From Stropharia rugosoannulata (taxonomy: Eukaryota; Basidiomycota; Agaricomycetes; Agaricales; Strophariaceae), in NCBI GenBank assembly GCA_028532985.1, contig JANCIK010000003.1, positions 2,490,001 through 2,554,000 of the forward strand: a DNA stretch of 64,000 nucleotides, written 5' to 3'. Positions 45,595-56,204 of the stretch are shown piece after piece (position 1 is the stretch's first letter; each line of letters starts with the position of its first letter). The position numbers and the translations under genes were made by a program. Under the pieces are notes generated by a model. That model ran no database searches. It saw only the letters and a program-made list of their open reading frames with translations, and was not told the origin of the DNA.

Positions 45595-46941
45595 TTTGAA
45601 GTATCAAAAACTTGTCTTCTCAGAAGCGAAGGGAATGAATGTGGAAGTATTGACGATGCGCGACAGCTGGAAGACATTAAGTCACGGCTTTGTGGGCGTA
45701 GTGGTGTACGTTACTTACAAGAAGAACTTATGAAACCAAGCAGCGCGGCTGCGAAAAGAAAAAGAAAGTAAGAACGAAGGGGAGGGAGAACAATCTAAGG
45801 GGTGGGGGCATTTGTCTTGGCTTTTATGCTCCTCCGAGGGATGTCTCCTTGGAGACTTGACGCCCTGGGATGGAAGGGCATAGAAATGGATCAGGAAGGA
45901 AGTCATTGAAAACTTCAAGGCGCTGATGCTATTGGTCCGATGGGGGCAATAGTCGATTGGCTAGGGACGCAAGAGAACATCGTAAACGTCTCCACTGCTG
46001 ATCGAAGATCAAGTAACCGTCTGAGTCAGATACCCTGCGAGGACCACGAAATGATAAGCCTTGCAGGTTAGCACAACAAAAGAACCGACGAGTTTGGTCG
46101 TCAGAGATGCATTTCAAAAAGCCAATTGTCGAGGGAGATAGAAGAGCAGCAAGGACCAGAGTCGGAGATATATGTAGCAGCGGCTTCTTCTTCTAAGTAT
46201 AGACGTTCACTTGCATGGTCCTGAGGAGCTCAATTGTAACCGCCAAGCCCTTTTGCTTGCTGTGCGTCAGTATAGCCAATTGAATGATCCAGTAAGCTGG
46301 GTGGTGCACCTCGAAATCCATTGGCACAACTCTATGGGCATGCTTCACCCACGAGAGTATATTTTGTATCATCAGTTAGTAGCTAAACGGCAGGGCAGTA
46401 ACATGCGCAGATTCGTTCAGAAAGGCGGGTTTTGCGAGAGGGTGGCGTTTCGGAGAATATGGACCCAGACAAGGGGGACGTGGCATCTCTGGGAATTTGT
46501 TGCTTACCGTTACTTCGGCCCAATAAGGAAACTGACCCAATGACGATGTTGAAGTCATGTATTGGGTGTGTACACCGACGCCCACTTTGCGTTTGTAGGC
46601 GCATATCGTATGCGAGAGTCGCCACTACTATTAATAAGTAGAGTTAGTCGACAGTTACAGCTATTTTGCGACTCGAACAGAGGCATGTCCTAAAATAAGG
46701 CGTGAGTAGCACTTGACTCAGGACTGCGAAGGCATCTCTGCCTTATTTTTAGAAATAGTCGCCTTGATACGTCTAAACTTAGATCAACGTTTCCACGTCT
46801 CCAACGTGCCTGCTGATAGGGCAATACCGAACTGCCCGTCTATACACTTCTCTCAAATGGGTCGGAACAGGCTGATAAAATACAGAGCAATAAATCAAGA
46901 TTACACAGGGAACCGAGAACAAGAGAATACAACCACCGCGG
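45595..46941. other. Intergenic, no gene seen
   Basis: About 1.35 kb between the start of the secreted paralogue (minus) and the stop of the SAP30-like gene (minus). Open frames of up to 110 codons (46211-46543 plus, starting only at TTG) show no family resemblance or splice structure. A long promoter for the secreted gene is the simplest reading. Confidence 0.5.
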
Positions 46942-47690
46942 CTAAAATCCTTTCACTCTACTGCCTTTAGATTTTTCCACCGCGCACATGAATGCCGCCA
47001 ATGTGTCTACCTCCTCTCTCCCGTTTATTGAAGTAGTTTCACGGAAATGCCGCTCCACGATCGACGCCAGGACGCCGTGCAGCTCCTCGACGTCGCAGAG
47101 AATGGGTGTCCGGGATCGCAGTTCCTCTTCGAGCAGCCGCGAGCTGCGTCTGCGGCTTCCTGAATCCTTCGGGTCACGTCGTGGGCGGTTTGCAGGTGTC
47201 AGTGCGGGTGGGCTGGGTGGGCGCGAGTGCTGCCTCTGCGGGTCCGCAAGCGACGACGGCGGGGGTGGATCTTCTGCGCTCAGAGGCGACGGATACACGG
47301 GTGGCACGATGTCGAACTGGATCATATATCGATGCAGAGCTGTAGTCGACATCTTGTGGAACTCCACCTGGAAAGAGAGGCGGGTCAGTTGGCTGCAGTA
47401 AGCAGGGCCGGAGATGTGTCCGCGCGCTGTGGGTGCTTACGAGGGATTTTCGAGACTCGGGTTCTGGCACATCTTTCTTTCCATTTGTCGCGACAGCGTG
47501 GGTCGTCTCGACCCGCTTCCTCTTCGCCCTGCTGAGGTCGCCGTCGGCCTTGTCTGCAGCCTGCCGTTTGTTGCTGGACGAGCCCGCCCCGGACGGGGGG
47601 CCGAAGTACGCCGCGTCATCGTTGACTTTTTTCCTCGCCTGCGTGCGCGAGCGGGACGAGGACGCTGTTTGTGTCGCGGACGCGGACATG
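46942..47690 (-). CDS. SAP30-like Sin3-binding protein
   Basis: Two exons. Exon 1 (start ATG 47690, MSASATQTASSSRSRTQARK) is disordered and basic, with a likely nuclear localisation signal (SRAKRKRVE). After an intron with GTAAGC donor comes VEFHKMSTTALHRYMIQFDI, the start of the Sin3-binding helix region of SAP30, then a Pro-rich loop (VYPSPLSAEDPPPPSSLADP) and a C-terminal helix ELHGVLASIVERHFRE. SAP30 bridges Sin3 and histone deacetylase Rpd3/HDAC1. Compared with SAP30 the domain is interrupted by about 65 disordered residues between the helices. A TTG further upstream in the same frame is unlikely to be used. Diverges from ARO2 (264 bp between ATGs). Confidence 0.72.
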
Positions 47691-47954
47691 GGGTGCTGTA
47701 TGTGTGATTGGGGGATGCGGTGCAAGTGCTGCTCTTGGGACTTTACACGGAGTTGGGCGATGTCCAAAAGCGGACTTTGGAAATCACGATTAGATTATAT
47801 AGCAGCCCCGTCAAGCAGGCGCTCATTTACTTTGACCAGCGACTCCGAGTTTCTCATCCTCTCTATCCATTAGGTACGCCGTCCTTTTATACGGCGAGAT
47901 ATACAGCGATATTTAAGCTCCCCAATACGAACAGAACCCGCCTTGATTTTATAG

Positions 47955-49469
47955 ATGTCGACCTTTGGAAATATCTTTCGAGTCACTACCTACGGCGAAA
48001 GTCACTGCGCATCGGTCGGTGCTATCGTTGACGGTTGCCCGCCTGTATGTTTCTATCTTTCATGAACATCGCCCAGGGCGTATCTCAGATTCCTTATATT
48101 ACAGGGTCTGCAATTGACCGCACAAGACATCCAAATCCAACTAAGCCGCCGTCGGCCAGGCCAGAGCAACCTGACCACGCCCGTTCGTTATGCTCTTTCT
48201 ATCTCTTCTAGCACAACGTCTCAAATGGAAATGTAGAGAGATGAGAAGGATCTCGTCCACCTCCAGTCCGGTGTAGAGCAAGGCGTTACACTGGGCACGC
48301 CCATCGGTCTCCTCGTTAAAAACGAAGACCAGAGGCCCCATGATTACACAGAGACAGACTTCTACCCGCGTCCCAGCCACGCCGACTATACCTACCTCGA
48401 GAAGTACGGCATCAAGGCCAGCAGCGGTGGCGGCAGGAGCAGTGCCCGCGAAACCATTGGTTCGTCCGAAATATGCGAAAGCTTTCGGGCAAACTAACGA
48501 CGCTCTCTATTTCAGGACGCGTCGCCGCCGGAGCGATAGCCGAAAAATACTTGAAGCTTGCATACGGTATTGAGATCGTCGCCTTCGTCAGCTCTGTGGG
48601 CAAAGTCCACCTCCCAGCTACCTTGGCACCCCCCTCTTTGACTCCTCAGAACCCGGATGAGGATGACGACACCGCGCATGACGCGTTGTCCAAAGATTTC
48701 ATTCACTTGCTTTCGACCATCACCAGGGAGGAGGTCGATAAACTGCCCACTAGATGCCCCCACCCAGAGACATCGGAGCGCATGACCAAGGTCTGCACTA
48801 CCCCCCGTACTATGATAAATTGCAAACCTCACTCTCTCCGCTTATAGCGCATTATCCGGGCTAAGGAGGCGCAAGATTCAATTGGAGGTACCGTAACATG
48901 CGTTATCCGAAACGTCCCCGCTGGATTGGGAGAACCTGTGTTCGACAAGTTTGAGGCGTCGCTTGCTCATGCAATGCTCTCTATCCCGGCCACAAAGGCG
49001 TTCGAGATAGGCTCTGGCTTCAGGGGAACTGAAGTGCCAGGAAGCCAGCATAATGACGCTTTCGTCGCCGATGCCAGTGGTCGTCTGCGTACCGTGACCA
49101 ACTGGAGTGGAGGCATCCAGGGTGGTATCACCAACGGGGAAAACATCTACTTCAGGTAAATACAGTGGGTATAATCACTGGATAACAACGCTCTTACCTG
49201 GCTTATATAGAATCGGATTTAAATCCCCGGCAACCATCTCTCAAGCTCAAGAGACGGCGCAATATGATGGCACACCCGGGTCCTTGGCCGCGAGGGGTCG
49301 CCACGATCCCTGCGTTGTTCCTCGAGCAGTACCTATCGTTGAGGCGATGGCGGCGATTGTCGTCATGGATCAGCTTCTTATGCAGAACTCTCGCAAGGCA
49401 GCTGCGAGTCTGCTTCCTCCGATCACAACTCTGCCTCCGACGATGGTTCTGCCTAAAAAGGCACTTTAA
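47955..49469 (+). CDS. ARO2: Chorismate synthase
   Basis: Converts 5-enolpyruvylshikimate-3-phosphate to chorismate, the last common step to aromatic amino acids, using reduced FMN; fungal enzymes also reduce the flavin with NADPH. Begins [20 protein letters not shown] and [10 protein letters not shown] (signature 1 region), then [34 protein letters not shown], the signature [28 protein letters not shown], and [19 protein letters not shown]. The C-terminal part includes [20 protein letters not shown]. About six exons with 50-60 bp introns; one (after TTP) ends at AAATGTAG. Full length and intact. Confidence 0.96.
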
Positions 49470-49681
49470 TCCTCATATGGACAGGACTTGGCAGTATCAT
49501 CAAGAATAGGACATACATTCAGACTAGTTGTACATACATATTTATATGTTAGAAAGCAGTGCATGGAAGAGCGAGTTGCATGAGGGTATAATCATAAGCT
49601 ATTATGAGAGGTGCGATAATTTAATCTATGTGTCGGATGGGTGTCGCGGAGGGAATGGGGGTGCTGTTCAAGAAAACACAT

Positions 49682-50592
49682 CTAACAATGTTCATCTTCA
49701 AATTCATCGACGCAATAATGGCAGCATATAACAGGCTCGATGTGCCACCACCACCACTAAATAAGCGCTCATTTAATATAATTGCCAAGCGAATAACAGA
49801 TAATAGACGCACATGGTGATTCCATAGGCGATGTGGCCAGGGGCCAAACGCCTGATCGATCTTGCGTTCACGGTACTGCTCACGTTCAGTGGCAGTCAGA
49901 TTACGCCTGTCATGGGCTGTATCGTCGCGGGACATATAGAGCTTTAGAAAAGCATCCGGCTTCATTAAAGGGGTCCGTTCCGAGCCATATTCTGCTCTGG
50001 GAAAGCGCAGCCCGAGCTGATAATTTTTCGCAAGCAGCTCCCGGTATCGCTGGTCGCGCAGCATCTTGCGCTCCGCGTGGTGCTGGGCCATGATGTTTAC
50101 ACGCTGGCCCAGCGTGCCCCAGCCGGGCTTTGCGTCTGCGTAGTCGATCTCGTTGCGTAGCGGGACGGAGATGGAGGACGAGCGCGAGGAGGAGGGCGAA
50201 GGGGACGGGGACGACCGGCGTGGGAGGGGGAGGGCGATGTCGATGTATTCTGCTGCGGGGTCAGAGCGGGAGCCCCTGTGGGTGTGTGCGGGGCCTTTGA
50301 GGCCGGAGGTGATGCGGACGCGTTCGCGGAAGCGGACCCGGCCTTGTCGTTCTGTAGCATGGTCGTCCGCGGAGAGCTCGGAGGGCGCGGGGGTGGTGGG
50401 TGAGGAATCGTCGTCGTCGTCGCTGGTGCTGGAGCTGCTGGTGGTGGAGCTGCTCACACAGACTGGACACAACGCAGGGTATTCGTTGGCCGAGTGGGGA
50501 TGGGGATGCGCTGGGCGGAGGGCCGCGGACTGGAGGTTGACATTAATGGGATCGACGGTGTGCAAATCATTGCTCAATGTATTTGGGCGCAT
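49682..50592 (-). CDS. Protein of unknown function, C-terminus depends on splicing
   Basis: Starts MRPNTLSNDLHTVDPINVNL; Ser/Asp-rich disordered part (SSSTSDDDDDSSPTTP), basic RVRFRERVRITSGLKGP, then a likely folded region from EIDYADAKPGWGTLGQRVNI through HHAERKMLRDQRYRELLAKN and REQYRERKIDQAFGPWPHRL. After WNHH the genome offers two readings. Removing a 56-bp GTGCGT...TTTAG intron gives WWWWHIEPVICCHYCVDEFE and a Cys-containing end, stop at 49682. Without splicing the frame runs to 49621 with a Gly-rich and hydrophobic end. I prefer the spliced form because the donor matches others used here and the product ends cleanly. No domain recognised. Confidence 0.62.
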
Positions 50593-50972
50593 CCTGGGTA
50601 CGCGGAGGGGGCCGCGTAGACAGAGAAGAACGGGTTATTCTGGACTGTGCGCCTTAGCGACGTCAAGGGGTCGTGATGAGAGGGAAAAGATACGAGGATG
50701 GGAAGAGCTGGCGTGTTATAAGGCTGCGTGGCTGGCGGATTTGTGGCAGAAAAAGTTGGATCAGGGGGCTGACTGAGGGCGATGGCCTGTTATCATCTGA
50801 CCCTCCCACCGCAAGATGTGCGGAAAGACAAAGATAAAATTAGCGTGCGCGGGGCCGACGCAAGCGCGCGAGGCCGAATGGAAGAAGAGCAGGCTTGTGC
50901 TCGCTTGTCATTATCTAATGAGGTCATCTATGTGGTCTATGCTATGTAATTACTCTACACGTTCCTCTATAT
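50593..50972. other. Intergenic
   Basis: Upstream region of the unknown gene ending at 49682 and 3' region of the CofD-like gene. No coding signal or repeat recognised. Confidence 0.5.
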
Positions 50973-52997
50973 TTAACTAACGTCCGCCCAAACATCCTTC
51001 ATCGCGCCTGCAACTGCCTCTGCATCAAATCGCGAGTCGCCTTCGATTGGCCTGCATCGCACGCCCATAGACTGCTTCGAGTCAGCCGCACGCTTATACC
51101 AATTTCCAAACGCACAACTCACCGTCACCAGCCGCACATCCACCGGCACACGCCCGCCTCGCAGGTAGACAAGGTCGGTCACGAACGCCGAGATGGGGTA
51201 CGTAGTACTCGCACCCCCGAGCCCGTACGCCTTGTCGCCAGAATAGTTGCTGTTCAGCGTGTGCGCAATCGCACTGCAAATAGAACGCCGATCAGTCTTC
51301 TGCCGGAGCAGGAGCAGGAGCAGGGAGCAGGGAGCAGCCCGAGACACCGCCTATAAATAGTATTACTTACTTGATATAATCCGCTGCTGTGTACCCATCC
51401 GTCTCGCGGTCGTTTTCCACGTTCACTGAGTGCTAATTAGCTCGCCCGTATATTAAAAGCTCGCGAAAAGAGGCGTACACAGAAGGACTTTGGCTTTTAG
51501 GGTGTGTGATCGTGCAATCTTCTCCGCGACGCCTTTCAGCGCCAGGCATGGGATGATGCTGTGCTCATGCCTCACCGTGAGTGCTGATGCGAACCGAGAC
51601 GTTTCGCATGACTCACCTTGTCCACAGCGACCCGCAGGAATATACTAGAACATCGCGTGAGCTAAGGTTAGAGAGGAACTCTCCATTAGGCGATGGGTGT
51701 ATTTCCATGCCATAGCTGTTGATGTAGTAGAGTCCTGAAATGGCCATGAGCTACGTCGCAACGGATAGATAAGATTTGAATGCTAATTACGTTGGATGCG
51801 GGAGGGCAGCGGCTCGTAGCTTTCTTTGGACGCCGATTCGAACAGCATGTTCTGTCGGGGGGATGTAAACTCGCCAAGCCCGTCAACAGGCGAGACAGGT
51901 GGTTCTTCATCCGGTATTTCGGCAGGCGCGTCCGCAGGCACTGGATGGGAGATTTCGCACTGGCCGACCAGTTTCTGTCCGTCATGCTGACAAAGATAGT
52001 AATAGGTATGTAATTAGCGCCCGTACTAAAATTAGAAATTCCATCATACTAACCAATTCTGCTGCAATAGTTACGGTGTGGTTGGTGACTATGGCTGGTA
52101 CGATATGGGCCTGCAGATGGTCAGTAACATCACAAGTCAATTATTGGAGACATTCTTACCTGGCTGCTGGTGATAGATGAGATGAGGAAGATTGCAGACG
52201 GCAGCGACCTGAAGAAGCCTTGTGCGGCTGCCAAGAAGTAATTGCCAATGCTAAGCCAATCGTGAGCGGTCAAGTATTGTGGGGTAAAAAGTCTAAAAGC
52301 CAACCTGCCGTTGCGGAAATCAAAGTTCTTGTGTGCGCGCTTCAGGAGCTCGCTCTCGAAATAGACGAGAAAGCCTGTAGACCGAATTGTTAGCGCGTGC
52401 GCGGCGACAGGGGGCGGTGAACTTGCCCCGGATGGTCTCTTTTCTGTCGGACGGGATTCCCCTCCAGAGCTTGCTCCTGCCTTCGACGATGTCGCGCCAC
52501 TCGTCGCGTGCGTCGCGCTTGGACGACTGGGAGGAGAGACGGTGGGCCAACAGGCCCCGGATGGCGTCCAATGGCGACGACACAGGGGCCGGAGGTATTA
52601 AGCGGACGAGTCGAGACCGAATGTCGCCTGTGCGGACGGAGACACGTTGAGAACACGTAGTGAAACGGGGACCGTGACGATACATACCGATGGACGGGCC
52701 TCCAATGACGCGGATTATTTCGCTCGACGAGCCGCCGTCGTCGGACACAGGGAGGACGTAGCACGCGTGGGCAAAGGCAGAACAGATGGCGTTGCCACCC
52801 GTCCCGCCTGAGATGAGGACGACGGAGGGCTGGTCGCAGCCGCCCGCGTCTGGCAGGGGAAATTGCGGCCGCGCGAGGGCAGGCTTGGGTGCCGGGGGCG
52901 CGGAGTTGTTAGGTTGTATGGGGAGATCAAAGACAGAGGAGCCGGGGCTGTTGGGCTGGGTGACTGCGAGGGACGGTGGGGAGGTGTAGGCGTCCAT
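50973..52997 (-). CDS. CofD/UPF0052-like protein (YNL011C homologue)
   Basis: Fungal member of the family of bacterial YvcK and archaeal CofD (phospholactate transferase fold). Start ATG 52997 (MDAYTSPPSLAVTQPNSPGS). The nucleotide-binding front is SVVLISGGTGGNAICSAFAH, followed by YVLPVSDDGGSSSEIIRVIG and GPSIG|DIRSRLVRLIP, EWRDIVEGRSKLWRGIPSDR, then in later exons FLVYFESELLKRAHKNFDFR, GSIGNYFLAAAQGFFRSLPS and a C-terminal region SGDKAYGLGGASTTYPISAF. About nine minus-strand exons. YvcK acts in central-carbon or cell-wall control in bacteria; the fungal role is unknown. The reaction should not be assumed to be that of CofD. Confidence 0.85.
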
Positions 52998-53147
52998 TAG
53001 GGGCTGGCTGTGGAGGACGATATCAAGGCGCCTTTTACGCCAACTGATTAGAGCGCGGACATAACGGGCCGCGGTTGCAGAATCACGATCGAGGCTATTA
53101 ATAAGTCCGACGTGGCCCCTCGTTTCGTTCGTGCACCCACTACCGCC
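52998..53147. promoter_or_regulatory. 150-bp divergent promoter
   Basis: Separates the start codons of the CofD-like gene (minus) and the DUF7704-like gene (plus). No TATA box is obvious. Confidence 0.5.
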
Positions 53148-54015
53148 ATGGCTGCAGACGCGTTCCCTGCACTGCCAGGATTTTACCGCCTGCTCTTCCT
53201 CTACTTGGAGCCCAGTAAGTCTTCTCCATCTCCTCCGGCGATCTTCTCATCTTCCCGCAGTCTCCACCATCACCCCTGCCGTCATCGTCTGGCTCTCTCC
53301 TGGCGCCTCGTGGTTCTATCACCAGCTTATTCCGTCGGACTCGCCCGTCCCTGTCCAGCCGCTCGACCTCAGGACGCGTATGGCTGTTTGGCAGCTCACA
53401 AACTGTGCGTCCTGCTTCTTCATTAATTTTCTCATAGTTCGCCCTGCTATTTTAGTTGACTCTCTCCGTTCCCGCAAGGTTACCTTTTGCTGGGTATGAT
53501 ATCATCCTTCGTCTTCCGTGCAATCAGAGACGCCCTGCCAGACAACCCCGTCGCCCAGGAGCGCATCCTCGGCGCGAGCTTCCTCGCGCTCGGCCTCGCA
53601 GATGTAAGCCTCTCACACGATCGCAACTCGCCCATTCTCACTGGATCTCTGCCTCAACCCTTGGGAACCCATGCTTATAGTTAACTCAGTATGTCCACCT
53701 ACTTTCCCAAACCAAGCCCTATCGGAAGCTTATCAATACACGTTTCGCCAACGTTTTACAGTATTTTTGCCACTTTCCTCGGTCTGCCCGCCGACCTGAA
53801 ATTTGCGCCCGCCAGGTGGAACGGCACGACTCATGGTAACATAACCGTCGTTATCTTCTTATTCCTCTTCAGGTATGTATGCCTGCCGGCTTATCTCGCT
53901 CCTCCACCCGTCCTTACACCGCCCTATCTGCTCCAGATATGCTTGGTACGCAGGCATTGGTCGAAAGCGCTACTACTTCGGCGTACCCTCTTCTAAAGCA
54001 GGTAAAAATTTATGA
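53148..54015 (+). CDS. Four-helix membrane protein, DUF7704-like
   Basis: Six or so short exons. Reads MAADAFPALPGFYRLLFLYL (helix 1), ITPAVIVWLSPGASWFY, RTRMAVWQLTNCYLLLGMIS (helix 2), SFVFRAIRDALPDNPVAQER, ILGASFLALGLAD (helix 3), IFATFLGLPADLKFAPARWN, then HGNITVVIFLFLFRYAWYAG (helix 4) and a basic cytosolic end GIGRKRYYFGVPSSKAGKNL. This layout matches the fungal DUF7704 family of small membrane proteins, whose role is not known. Introns are GT-AG with phase-consistent joins, for example EP|ISTITP at 53214 and FR|YAWYAG near 53873-53937. Confidence 0.78.
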
Positions 54016-56180
54016 ACCGATTGAGCCCTCTGTCAATCGCACACCGGCCTACTGGATATTGGATAATGTCGCGTCTAGTATAAGCCAGACTAGCATCCAG
54101 AATGTTTTTACGAACAGTGTCAATAGAACTGCGTTCTGCTCGTGGAATTCCAAACCCGGTTCCGGTTTTTTCCAAGTGGCACGCCTCGAGGTGCAAGGAT
54201 AGGTGGTTACAGTGCACACTACATGCTGCAATGTCCCAATGTCCGAAGGATGGGCAAATTGCGACATAGCATATGCTGTGTCATCCAAGTTCGCCGCCAT
54301 GTTTTCGAAACCGTGGCGCCCCGGTGTCTAGCACTGCTGCGAACAGCGCAAATTAAATCCCTGCCGTCCATCTGAGCTCCCCGCCCTCACCCTTGAATGA
54401 AATTAGGGTACAGGGCATCCGACGAAGCTAACCCTACTTCCCATTTACAGTGTTCATCCCCCCCCTGCACAACCTTAAGATATGTAGAGCCATACATGGT
54501 CTTTAATTTTGTTGCCATCAGCTTTCGAATAAATGTCGCCTATTCTTAACGCGGCCTGCAGGCACAATGCTGTACGGCGCCCTCGTTTAGATTGTGGTTA
54601 TCTGCGACCCCGTGTCCGTGCAGCGGAGTGGCATATCTGTATATTTGCCTACGTGCCCCGCCGGAGGCTTTGAGTATGACATCCCTGCGTGTTATTGTAC
54701 GTCAAGAGATTAACGCCTTATTTTTGGACGACGATCTATGAGAGCAGATCATTGACTGTAGATGTTCGCGATCGCGTAGTACCTACCACTATGACCACCG
54801 CGCGATGCGGAATTTCTCATTAGGCAATTGCTAGCGAGGGATCTGCTTCTTCACAATGATTGCGTCAAGCCGGCTCCTAGCTCGGTATGCACGGATAAAA
54901 TATGGGAGATAGTAGTACGTCCTTTTTTCCACGTCCTATGTAGAGCATAGCATTGACCGCTGTTCTGTGTTGTCACAAGGCAACTGTTATTCCTGGCGCT
55001 TCAGACTTCAGTTCCAATTGACATGCAAACGTTCGCGCCCAGCCAGTCGTTATTCTTAGCACAATAATGTCCTGGGCTTCGAAGGTGTTTGCATCAGGTA
55101 GCATTGTCTGCTTTAGATAGAACAGAATAGACCAGACGCGCGGCATCCTCCCGGATCTTATCAGTCAATGCCTAATGTATGTGTGCGGTGCACGCTCTGC
55201 ACCCACCCCAACTGTACGGCCCGTTGTTATAGGGTTGACCTGCGCACCGCCCACCCAAAACGCAGCCTCGATCATGGAGGCAAACAGACGTGTCTTAGAA
55301 CTTTAACTATTGCGAATCGCCCCATTCGTCAATTGAAAACTGATGAAGCACAAGTTAAAACGTACCACTTCAAGCTTCAACTCGCACACGCCAACGGCGA
55401 TCTCAGTTGTACGGGGCAGTGTCAATACAGTAATTATCAAATGATCAAATTTAGACGCTGAAGAATCCCAGCCATGCGCCTACAGCCTGCTTGCCAAGTC
55501 GCGTTCAATTTGACCATATTCTGAAGGCAGAACCAGTAAGCCAGGATAAGGATGTCATGGTGAGCTACTTACCGTTGCGCGGGGACAACGCGGGGACGTC
55601 GCTGATCTAGTTTGAGATTCGCAGAGCGGCGCTGCGGATTGCGGAAAGACTGTAGCATGAAAAAAACATTGACAGAACGCGGCGGTATTTGTCGAACCCG
55701 CGGATCTGACTGCTAAGAAACGAATAATTGGCTAATAGCCATTAAATAATCAGTTTCTTATATCTGTGCGCCCAACTTTCGGCGCCTGCTTTAAACCGAG
55801 TGTAGGTCAAAAACGGCGGTTCGTGGTTTGTTGAAAATTTTCCTACGCATCGCTAACGCTTGGTTTCCAGCGTTCAGCGTATGCGCCTGTGGTGGACGTC
55901 CACCTATCTAGCCTGGGTACAAGCCCCAAGCTAGCCGTCATGCACCTGCAAGTTGCCATTGAACGGTACATATACGGACTCTTCCTGCGCGGCTTGCGCA
56001 CAACTTGCATTTACGCAACTTGCAGCCCGGCGATAATGTCGAATATAAATGATGTAGCCGCGCAGCTGCGATGATCCCCTGGAAAATCGAAAAGGAGACG
56101 CGTCAAAGAGCTGGCAGACGTCGCGGCGGATTGAAATAGCCAAGAACGATATGCAAGTTGAAGTCTGACAGACTATCGGA

Positions 56181-56204
56181 GGACCAGGACACGGACCAGG
56201 ACAC
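56181..56204. repeat. 12-bp tandem duplication
   Basis: GGACCAGGACAC is present twice in a row inside the gene-poor tract. No function is evident. Confidence 0.85.

Noticed and set aside
46211..46543. 110-codon plus-strand frame
   Set aside because: Begins at TTG, has no introns or domain, and lies in a likely promoter region.
47691..47767. N-terminal extension of the SAP30-like protein
   Set aside because: The longer frame starts at TTG only; the ATG at 47690 is the first usable start.
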